Shown here: in pieces, positions 32,435-41,860 of the stretch | Layout of the letters: each line of letters begins with the position of its first letter | Position numbering within the stretch: position 1 is the stretch's first letter | Source: Diphasiastrum complanatum | Lineage: Eukaryota; Streptophyta; Lycopodiopsida; Lycopodiales; Lycopodiaceae | Assembly: GCA_029204225.1 (NCBI GenBank) | Contig: CM055099.1 | Span: 55,283,173-55,347,172, forward strand | Direction: 5' to 3' | Length of the DNA stretch: 64,000 nt | Translations under genes and position numbers: made by a program | The notes under the pieces: generated by a model | Database searches by the model: none | What the model saw: only the letters and a program-made list of their open reading frames with translations | What the model was told of the DNA's origin: nothing

Positions 32435-32944
32435 ACATTCCAGTTCTTGATGTTCTTGGGGTGTCCAAAAATCAAAAGGCTGGTTGGTTTCTTGATTCTT
32501 GGGCTCCTGAAATGTTGTAGAACTAGGTGTAGGTAGCTGTAGAAACTACTGAATGTTCATTTGGGCTGCATGCTGATCTGTGAATGAGCATTCTTGGCTT
32601 GCATCTATGTAGAATGTAAGTGCGTTTAAGAGAGACGATCATGAGTAGTCCTCTGACAGGCAGGACAAGGACATTTACTACATCGATATCAGTCCCTTCT
32701 GTCTAGATTCGACATTGAACTAAGAAGCTAACATTCAAGAAAATGCCAACAAGCCTCTAAATAGGCAGAAAACAGTTCTTGTAAACAAGAAACAAGAAAG
32801 AATTAGTAAACAAATTCTAGAGTGTAGAATCTATCAACAAGGTTAGTGATACATTCTATTGTATTGGGATGATACATTCTGGTTGTCCATGATTTATACA
32901 ATATGAAATGGTATTCTTTGAGTAACACTAAAGAAGCATGAGAG
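32435..32944. other. No recognisable gene
   Basis: This is AT-rich sequence with no coding frame, LTR end or repeat that I can support. It lies between element W and the minus-strand copia fragment. Confidence 0.4.
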
Positions 32945-35165
32945 ATTTCAATTGCTAGGACTGTCTCCTGGAATTGGTTGTGAATTTGATCCTATATCTG
33001 GGTATAGGATATTCAAATTTTCTTTTTTGACTTTTTGGACAAAACAAATCTAGATGCAGAGAATTCTTGTAGGAAAAGCTGGTGGTATGGGACATCAGAG
33101 ATTCCAAAGGGAATTTCTTGGGTAGAATGATCTGTAGACCGATGGGAGTCATATAACGCAAAATGCATTTAGCTGCCTTCCAATGCATTTCCGTAGGTGC
33201 TGTCATAAACTGGCTTACAATGCCAACAACATAGCATATATCTGGTCTAGTCATGGTAAGGTAAATCAAGCTCCCTACTAACTGCCTATACAACGTTTTA
33301 CCTGCTTCAATAGGAGTATTCACTGGATTGAAATCCTACAACCTAAACCTTTGCAGCAACTCTTTGACATACTTCACTTGTGTTAAACCCACTTCATGTC
33401 CTTTTTGCCACACCTCTACTCCAAGGCAATAATGCATCAGGCTGAGATCTGTCATCTCGAATTGTTCCATGAGGTCTTTCTTGATCATGTCTATTATCTC
33501 TTGATTATTTCCTGTAATAATCAAGTCATCAACATAAAGAGAAATAAAAGCAACCATACCATCAAAGCATAAGACATATAGATTTGGATCAGAATGTGTT
33601 CTCACCATCCCCTTTGAACAAAAGTAGGCATCACTCCTGCTATACCACGCATGTGGTGCCTATTTAAGACTATAAAGCGCTTTCTTCAAGCGACATACTT
33701 TATTTTCCTGTCCCTTCGCTACAAAGCCTTCAGGTTGATCCATGAACACCTCTTCTTCTAACTCACCATTTAAAAAGACAGATTTCACATCCATCTGATG
33801 CAGCATCAAAAGGCCAACTAGAATGTGAAGCCTAGGCAACACGTAGGCGTAGAGTATTCCACTTACATACTGGCGCAAAGGTCTCCTCATAGTCAATGCC
33901 TTTACTTTGTGCATACTCTTTGATCACCAATTTTGCCTTGTGCTTTGCTATACTTCCGCATGGTACTTAGTCCTGTATACCCATTTGCAACCAACGGATT
34001 TCTTGCCAACTGGTAGTTCTACTAAGTCCCATGTGCTATGCTTAGCAATTGACTCCATCTCCTCTCCCATGGCCTTGACCCAAATGTCATCATCCTTCGC
34101 TTCACCATAAGTCGAAGGTTCTTTGCTTTGAATAATGTTAGATAAGAGAGCATAATTTGCTTCATACCTTTTAGGTTGTGTCTTTGTAGCTCTCCCTGGC
34201 TAGAGGATCCTGGAAAGTCATCCATGTCGCGGCTCTCCAACAATCTCTCAAACCACTTGGGGAGCTTCCTGTCAGGTGATCGGCTTCCTGGTGAAAATGT
34301 ATCCCACGGTACATCCTTCTCCTTGCGTTTGTCACCTGCAACTTCAATCCTTCTTGCACCAAAATGTTTGTCTCTACCTCTCCAACCTATTTCTTGGGGT
34401 TGAGTGGTAGTATCTTGAGATGTATCCTCATGTTCATCACTTGGAAGGTCAATGAATGGATCATCATCAGGAGGTATCCTCACTATACCATCTTTCCCAC
34501 TGGATGCATCTATCTTCTCACCATCCTCATCTTCATACATCTTGGATTCATCAAAGATAACATCACGGCTTACATGGATGTTGTTTTCCATTGCATCAAA
34601 ACATCTATAGCCCTTCACATGTTCATCATATCCTAGGAATATACACTTGATAGCTTTCACATCAAGTTTACGTCTCTCTTCCTTAGGAATGTGTACAAAG
34701 GCCTTACATCCAAAGATTCGCAAGTGGTTTACCTTTGGCTTCTTCTTCGTGAATGCTTCCTCAGGTGTCATCTTTGGTATGGCAATGGTAAGACTTCTAT
34801 TTTGAAGATAGTCTGCCGTACTGCATGATCTTTTGGTAGCTTCATCTCAGCTAGCATAGATCTGGCACTTTCCACAATCGTATGATTCTTGCGCTCAGCT
34901 ACACCATTGAGAGCAGGAGTATGAGCTTGCATGAATTGTCTTTTAATCCCACATTGATCACAAAGATCATTGAAGTCATTAGACTTGTACTCACCTCCAC
35001 TATCTGACCTTGGGACTTTGATCTTCCTACCTGTCTAATTTTTGACCAATGCTTTGAAGCTCTTGAAATTGTCAAATGCATCTGATTTCTTCTTCAAGAA
35101 GTAGATCTCGCCTTATGTGACATATCATCAATGAAGGTCATGAAATAGAAGGCTTTACCTGGGTA
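32945..35165 (-). pseudogene. Copia pol fragment (integrase core to RNase H)
   Basis: Read on the minus strand from 35165 down: an integrase core with FYFMTFIDD, a frameshifted stretch, and a post-core region IFGCKAFVHIPKEERRKLDV and KCIFLGYDEHVKGYRCFD (34771-34022). Then comes RT with [20 protein letters not shown] and EGFVAKGQE (33914-33660) and the catalytic YVDD in ISLYVDDLIITGNN (33608-33336). A partial RNase H start follows, LVGSLIYLTMTRPDICYVVG (33323-). The order integrase before RT marks Ty1/copia. Frames are broken several times and the RNase H end and LTRs are missing. Confidence 0.9.
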
Positions 35166-35169
35166 GAAG

Positions 35170-35445
35170 AAGAGACCACCCTAGCTCAAGGATATTCGGA
35201 AGCTACAGAAGACCAATAATCTTCTGATTCTGAAAGCTCACATACAAAGATCCATCAGGCAAGTTACAAGAAGTCTATTTCCAGATGTGAGATAGATTGT
35301 AAAGGCAGTAGAGGCGTTGCACACTGCATATGAGGATTTCCAAGTGAAATTTTTGCTAGATACTACTGTTGCAACTGTCTATGCCAAGATGGTGACCATC
35401 GTGCCCAAGGATTTCAACATTGTGTTCAAGCTACGGGACACATAG
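35170..35445 (+). pseudogene. Histone H3-family fold (CENH3-like)
   Basis: From LKDIRKLQKTNNLLI (35185-) through IQRSIRQVTRSLFPDVR, AVEALHTAYEDFQVKFLLD and YAKMVTIVPKDFNIVFKLRD, the frame aligns without gaps to the H3 core. That covers helix alphaN, alpha1, loop 1, alpha2, loop 2 (AKRVTIMPKD in H3) and alpha3. NLLI, the E-D-F of alpha2 and K-D-F recall CENH3 more than canonical H3. The TAG at 35293 is at the place where CENH3 has Trp (TGG). The TAG at 35443 is close to where H3 normally ends. The N-tail is missing: another TAG lies at 35182 and copia begins just upstream. The frame continues unchanged into the next feature. No canonical plant H3 is this divergent, so it is old or fast-evolving. 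Confidence 0.75.
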
Positions 35446-36860
35446 GACAAATTTGCAGAGTACTTTAGACTTGTTGCTTCCTCTCCTCCAAAACAAGATT
35501 CAAAGAGGAGAAAACGAAAGCAATCTCAACCATCCCGGCTTGTTTTTCGTATATAGAGTGGGAGTGTTTCAAAGAAGAGGAGGTCTCATGACCCTCCTAA
35601 TAAAGCAAGGAATTTTTCAAAGCCATCTCGTCTGGATGAGATTTTATCTGCTAGGCAATATCCTCCCAAGTCTCCTCCTAAGTCTCTTTCTTCTCCTCCC
35701 AGAACTCCATTTTTATCTTTTCTTGCTAAATCTTCCTCTCCTAATAAATCTCCTCCTCCTTCAAAATCTCTGTCTCCTCCTACCCCCATAAATATTAGTT
35801 CCCCACCTCCTGTTCTAGAAAATGATTAAGATGATTTTGTAAATGTAAAGATAGAATCAATTTTGACTAACAATTCTTTTTGTGGTTTATCTGTATTACT
35901 TCCGTCACCCCCTGCACTTACCATTGTAAATACTCCTCAATATGTATAGTATGACCAATTGTTGAACACATATCTTAAAGCTTTAGGTCCTACATACAGT
36001 TTTAAGATGCCGAAGACCAATGCTGGTCTTCTCCTTTCTAAATTAGATACATGTGAATTAGAAAGTAGGGATAAAATGCTAGGTGACAATGTAGGGGGTG
36101 GGGCAATTCAATACTGGATGGAGTTTTTTCAGACCCCATTGCTTATAGATGTAGCATTGTTTCCCCTTCAATTCATGGCTTCATTTGATTTCCCTGATTT
36201 CAAAAGTCTACACGATGATATGCTCCAATAAGTCAGACTGGGGACTTCAATGCTTGTGCTCCCATACATAGCAAAGTAAGTGTATTTTTTTCAAATTTTA
36301 TTAAGTTGAATTGTTCATATGAATTTTGATTTCACATTGATTCTCGTAAATTTATTATTTTTTGATTGTAGTGATCACTGGAGCTTATATGTGTTGTCCT
36401 TATACGTCAATGATGAGAGTGTGTGTGATTCAATTTGTTTAAAGATGAACTCTATTACACACACACACAAAATTGCCAGGAGCCATATCCAGAAAATATT
36501 GGAACTTTTTCTAGTACCAAATGCAATAGCATATACTAAAGCTGAAAAATGTTGATGCAGAGGTAAAAATTTATCAATATCGGTTCGACAAGCCTTTGTA
36601 GTTATTGTTTGGTTTCTTTTCAAATCATGTGTGCTGATTCGATATTCAAACAATATTTTTTGGATATCAGTTTGACGCGCACTTGTTTCCATTCTAGATT
36701 TTATTATAAGATCCTATGCGTTGATCCGATATCTCATAATGTTAAAATTTTGATACTGCAGTCCTTCCAGCAGATTGATTTTGTAAGCTGTGCTTGGTAT
36801 ACGATATGAAATGCCAAACATTTTTTCAATTGGCTTGCACTACATGATGGACTTCCTAAT
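35446..36860 (+). pseudogene. ULP1-like (C48) cysteine protease with basic Pro/Ser-rich N-terminal region
   Basis: The first part is basic and disordered, with KQDSKRRKRKQSQPSR and KKRRSHDPPNKAR (nuclear-signal-like) and PPKSPPKS repeats. It leads to a domain with FKMPKTNAGLL and LVLPYIA (36250-36275). A GT/AG intron (36276-36371) joins in phase to DHWSLYVLS (catalytic His). CDSICLKMN follows where Y-D-S is usual (catalytic Asp). A further exon from about 36762 has QQIDFVSCAWYTI (oxyanion Gln and catalytic Cys). This is the C48 order. Stops at 35554, 35827, 35947 and 36229 are all TAG or TAA. ULP1-like genes are often carried by plant DNA transposons. Confidence 0.65.
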
Positions 36861-36869
36861 CTGGAAGAG

Positions 36870-37930
36870 ATAATCTTCGATTAATGACATTTAATTGTAT
36901 TTTTATTGTTTTTTCATAATCAAATTCCTAATAACTAATCTTTGATTAAAAACATTTAATTGTGTTTACATTTTTTTCAGTTTAAATGCCCGAAGGTCTC
37001 TTCAATGGAGATAATGCACTTTATGTAGGAGACCATAAAGCTTGTGATCAAAAATTCATATCCAGTTGTAGTGGCAGAGTGTTCTTCACCCAAACTACTT
37101 CCAATTGGAGAAATGGATCTAGAGATGATAGATAGTTGATATTGATAAAAGATTCGTCTCACTTGATGTGGATGAGACACATGTACAGAAAATTTTAATA
37201 GAAATATATTTACAGTTTTCTATGGTTGTTCTTACTTGTTTGTTTTTGTGTTATTAATTCAGGTTATGATTCATTCATCTTCAATTTCTACGGTTTTTTG
37301 ACATATTTGTTTTTCATAGCCTTGGTCTACCTTGCCTTTACCGTGGTTATTTTTGGATAAGATTAGAATGATGATATGATCGATTCTTTGCCACAACCAA
37401 TCCAAACATGTGACATTAGTTCACTTAGATTTGTTGCACAAAGCTTTGATCAGATCGTCATCTGAACATACCCAAATTTACCAAGACAAGGACAACACAG
37501 ACCAAGGCAATGAAGACCAAAAATACAACCAATATATACGAGACTTCAACAAGGGCAAGCGGCGATTCGATATCGGATTGTAGTGGTCACTGGAGTTCAA
37601 GTGATCGAAGATCTCCCCAATCGAGATAATGCATTTCCTGTAGGAGACAATGAATCTTGTTATCAAAACTCATATTATCCAGTTGCAATTACATTGTGTT
37701 TTGCACCATGGAAATGGAGATCATAGAAATGAAAGAGCCTCATAGAAAAAGTGGTTCATATATTTTCAAAAATGATGTATACAAAAAATTGTATTACACA
37801 ATACAACATTCCATAGTTCATAATCTATGGATCTTCAATTTCGGTGGATGTTCCAATATCTTTGCATTTTATATGCTCTTCCTGCCTTACTCTTACATGC
37901 ACAAGAGAAATTGTTTTAGTTAATATATTT
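36870..37930. other. No firm gene; a ~110-bp motif occurs twice
   Basis: A stretch with GAGATAATGCACTTTATGTAGG at 37003 recurs in altered form at 37623 (GAGATAATGCATTTCCTGTAGG). Both are followed by similar bases in open frames (D-N-A-L-Y-V-G-D and D-N-A-F-P-V-G-D). I do not recognise a family. The first is preceded by a pyrimidine-rich stretch ending TTTTTTTCAG, an acceptor-like site near 36980. Confidence 0.35.
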
Positions 37931-37984
37931 TATGAAACTAATTCACTTAGAAATAGAAACAAAAGAATATTTTTATATGCATAA

Positions 37985-39159
37985 CGTACCTTTACACCAT
38001 TCAATCGAAATTGATAGTACTGAGACAGATCGAATTGCAACATGTATAGTTTTGATCGAATGTGATTGAGACACCAATCTTCCTCGACCTCAATCATTGC
38101 AAGAATGTTGCCATTTCTTTTCACTGCTATTTGAAGTTGCTCTTGAGAGTTTCTACCAAAATCTTGATCAAGTGGCTTCCAAACATTCTTGCATTTAATC
38201 CATCTTCTATAATAGAACAACAAAGTGAGCATTTGGTTTTTGATGTGACATTTGGATGTCATGGATGAGTAACATACTCTGCACTCAACTTGCTGATTTT
38301 GTAAAGCATCATCCAACAACTCGGCGATTATTTTAGCACTCAAGTCCTTACAAATAAACATTGTTTTCGTTCTCCGAACATTGCATTTGAAAAAAAAAAT
38401 CAATGGAAAAAGTAAAAGGTAGATACCAACTTAATGTATTATTCTTTGATCCAGTGCTACATTTTAATATACTCTGAATATCAATATATAGCCTAGATAA
38501 AAAACTTTTTGAAATTGCTGCATCAGGACAAATCCATTCCTCACTCAAAACATTTGGTAGAGGATATAGCTCTAATCTACCAACTAAACCATTTTTATCG
38601 GGAAAATAGGTGTGATCATAAAAAAGTCCTGACTCTAAAAGTGATTTTGGAGAACGACCTTTATATTGTAAAATACCGATATTTGAATGCATGACATCGA
38701 TTATTCCTGCAATCGATTGAACTGTTTTCCATTCAACGAAATTTGATAGATACAAATCTGCAAAACCAACATAAATATCTCAAGAAAAATATAATTTAAA
38801 GAAAATGCTCACTCTAAAAAAATTAAATCTGCAAATTTATAATTGCATTTTTCGCTATCATTTGGATTCAAATCATGAATGTTGAGCTCATTGTGAAGAT
38901 AAGCATGCTGAACTAAAACTTTCGTGATGGATTGACCGACAGGTGATACTTTAAAGTCCATTATCCTGCCTTTCCAGGAGCTTCTATATATGTTATCCGA
39001 TCTTTTTCTTTTTTGGAATGAGCCTTTTGCAGATGGATGCATCAAGATCCATTGATATTTTTGATATATTTTTGGCATCTGTTGATCTTCTGAATTTTTT
39101 TCATTGCAAATATTAATTGCATCAATGGTTGCTCTTGGTCTCCGATTATGTGTAGCCAT
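37985..39159 (-). pseudogene. Unidentified gene, frame broken at two places
   Basis: Three minus-strand blocks appear to belong together: MATHNRRPRATIDAINICNE from 39159 (with SSWKGRIMDFKVSPVGQSIT), then LYLSNFVEWKTVQSIAGIID from 38755, then a block to 37985 with LDDALQNQQVECRVCYSSM, KPLDQDFGRNSQEQL and IEVEEDWCLNHIRSKLYM. The third looks like a ubiquitin-like fold but that is a guess. Between blocks 1 and 2 a TTTGCAGATTT is doubled 60 bp apart. Between 2 and 3 a run of ten T's lies at the frame change. GT/AG splicing at the visible sites does not restore the frame. I cannot name it. Confidence 0.4.
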
Positions 39160-39539
39160 TAGTCAAAAATACGAGTACGCAAGCTGCGAACGGAGAGAAT
39201 GTAGAGATTGTGAGGCTTATTTTGAGGCCAAATACCAAACCCGAGGCTCGAGCATTCCACTCCCTGCGTGACTCATTTTGAAAACTATCTTTCAAAGAAA
39301 CGCTCAAAAAAAGCCTTGGCAATCATCCGTCCTCTTGTAGTGCCTATACCAAAATTTTGTACTTTGCTCTAGCTAGATTTGTAGTGGTTTTTCTAATGGC
39401 CTTGTGTTTAAATTTGCTTGGATGTCTGGACATCCTCCATACAAACTATGTTCTTTCAAGATAAACATTGTTATTTTTTCTCTTCATCAATAGGGTTTTG
39501 TGTATTTTTTTGATTAACATTTTGCTTGATGTCCTCAAT

Positions 39540-39903
39540 TGATGTGTATGTTTGGTCATCAACATTTGATCTAATTCCATCATCCATGGCACCAAGGATC
39601 TCTGCATTTTTGGAAAATTTCCCATTTTATTTTCTCAACTTTGATTTTGCATTGGTTCCAAGTCTTTGCAAATATGACACTATGTTTGACGGAGAATTTT
39701 TCTGCAATATCAGCCTAATATTTTTTTGATGGAATGGATCCAATTCTAGATGAAGCTAATTTGTCATCTCTATATTTCCACTTTATTTTCTCTACTTTGG
39801 TTTTGCATTGGTTCCAGGTCTTTGCAAGTATGACACTATACTTGATGCACAATTCTTGTGTAATATCAACGCAATGTTTTCTTGACAAATTACATCTTTT
39901 CAA
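39540..39903 (-). pseudogene. Myb/SANT-like DNA-binding domain fragments, tandemly doubled
   Basis: The minus strand reads KYSVILAKTWNQCKTKVEKI followed by KWKYRDDK, and then in a second copy KHSVIFAKTWNQCKIKVEKI followed by KWEIF, about 155 bp apart. The W-x-Q-C-x-x-K-V-x-x-I-K-x-K-Y-R pattern is like the third helix region of Myb/SANT-type domains (Myb_DNA-bind_3) used by plant transcription factors and by Harbinger-type transposons. Only the C-terminal half is visible and stops are present, so the family is tentative. Confidence 0.4.
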
Positions 39904-40187
39904 TGGTAACTATTTTTCTTCAAAAATATCTAACAGGTTAATCTCTAATTCTAACATGGTATTTCCAACTTATCTCTTTCCAGTTGAAAAGTTTGGCATT
40001 GTCATCATTTTTGTGGATTTAATAGAATCGTATGTTTCTTACAAATTTTTTCAAATTTTATTGGTTTCAAATGCTCTAATTGGCTTCATAAATCTGAATG
40101 AAAGGACAATCAAGTATTGGCATGAGATCAAAATGTGAAACACCTTTTGAACCATTTGTTTGCGAACATTTTTCTTTGAAGACAAGA

Positions 40188-40301
40188 CAAGATAATTATT
40201 TAAAGAAATGCATTCTAAATTTTTATGAACACAATTATGTTAGTGGAGCATGTTAATATGCTTACAAATATTTTGAATCTATAAGATTTGAATTGTGCTT
40301 T

Positions 40302-40347
<46 letters not shown>

Positions 40348-40465
40348 AGACGATAATTATTTCAAGAAATGCATTCTAAATTTTTATGAACACAATTATG
40401 TTAGTGCAATATGTTAATATACTTAGACATGTTTTGAATCTATAAGATTTGAATTGTGCTTTTAA

Positions 40466-40536
<71 letters not shown>

Positions 40537-40545
40537 TACTAAAGA
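40188..40545. repeat. Tandem ~160-bp repeat with TA and CT microsatellites
   Basis: GATAATTATTTAAAGAAATG... (40188) recurs at 40350. The first unit ends in a (TA) run (about 40302-40344) and the second in a (CT) run followed by a (TA) run (about 40467-40535). The microsatellite probably arose or expanded with the duplication. Confidence 0.8.
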
Positions 40546-41000
40546 GTGCCCGTCCTTGACACCGGGGGCAATGGACGATCGACAATCTATGTGGCGGCTT
40601 GCGGTCGAGACATGTGGATGATGCTCAAAGTGGGCAATTGATGATTGAAAGCGGTGAAGGGGCCAACGACCGGGCCAATGACTGACAAATTTGGGTTACG
40701 ACCGATGGTTTGGGTCGAAGGTCAATGGTTTGGTCAAAAGTTGTCACTAACAATTAGCCAAAATCTTGGGTGGTGACCAATGGTTTGGATGGATGGCCAA
40801 TGATCGTACGAATATGGTGTGGATTTAGGTGAGCGCTGATGATCTGGATGACGATCAATGATTTGGATGTTGGCCGATCTCGCACATCTTGCATCTTGCA
40901 ATGTATCTCACACATCTCGTCCATAGTAGGGGCCAAAATTTGACCATGTTCAACAATAACAAAGGGAGTATCTTAATAAAAAGTTGACGGGCGGTAGAAA
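40546..41000. repeat. Degenerate repeat related to the 10434-10513 LTR flank
   Basis: From 40907 to 40990 the sequence (CATAGTAGGGGCCAAAATTTG and so on) matches 10444-10513. Upstream are short imperfect repeats of GACCGATGGTTTGG and similar. No coding frame of note. Confidence 0.5.
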
Positions 41001-41301
41001 CTATCTGTTAACGGGCGGCCCACAGTTCAAAGTGAATATGTTGTCATGCATGTGGTATGTATATGTGTTTTGTTGGAATTCGATGCTCAGCCTCAATAAT
41101 GAGCATTCTCAAAGGTGTACAAAACCTAGAAAAAGAAGGATCGCATTTTTCATAAGGTCAAAAAATCCATTGTCGGATTTTTTTCGACCCAATGTCATTC
41201 TTGTGAAAAATAAATTTTCCAACCTTGGATCGGAATGGATTAAGGTCAAAATTATCCGGACATATTCGACCCTGGATCGGGTCGCATCGGGTCTGATTGA
41301 C

Positions 41302-41457
41302 CTCAAAATTAGAGCTTAAAGTCCAATACATAAATTCAAAGGACATGGTTGCAGATTTGCTCACAAAGCCACTCGACAAACCACTATTCACAAAATAGAG
41401 AAACATAAGGGGACTATACAGACACAAGAAAGGTTGCAACATTCAAGAGGGAGTGCT
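41302..41457 (+). pseudogene. Copia RNase H C-terminus and polypurine tract
   Basis: One frame reads VQYINSKDMVADLLTKPLDK, PLFTK, stop, R-N-I-R-G-L-Y, which matches the typical end of copia RNase H (A-D-x-L-T-K-x-L). It is followed by CAAGAGGGAGTGC, a polypurine-like tract, and then TGGAAATGGGG, the probable LTR start. The rest of this element is absent. Confidence 0.75.
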
Positions 41458-41860
41458 GGAAATGGGGAACTTATGCAACCATTCTCTGGCGTTCAAGCGA
41501 AAGCTGAAGGAAAAGTGTTTGTTCCTGCAACGAAGTGTTTGACAAATTGAAGGCAAAATGTTCGATCTTTGTCCCTGCTACCAAATGACGAAAATACCCT
41601 AGAAGGAAAGGATGAACCGAAGAGAAACAAGTCGAGTTGACCGTTGGTAGCTCGACGAGCGTGGAGTCTGGTCTACCATGCTCAGCCGCTAAAGGCAACT
41701 TCATTAGAGGATAACTCATCAACAGTTTAGGATTAAACCTATCTTAACACCATTGCGAGTTGAATGAGAAACTTTGTGACCAAAAGAGGAACTATTGGAA
41801 TATTCTCCTAAATTCCCTCAAAAAGTGTCTTAAATTAGGGTGATTTTCAAAAACACCTTG
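41458..41860 (+). repeat. Probable copia 3' LTR
   Basis: It is inferred only from its place after the RNase H end and polypurine tract. It starts TGGAAATGGG. The far end is not fixed because no second copy is present in this window. Confidence 0.35.

Noticed and set aside
40302-40535. TA-rich runs as TATA promoters
   Set aside because: They are long microsatellites within a tandem duplication with no downstream gene.
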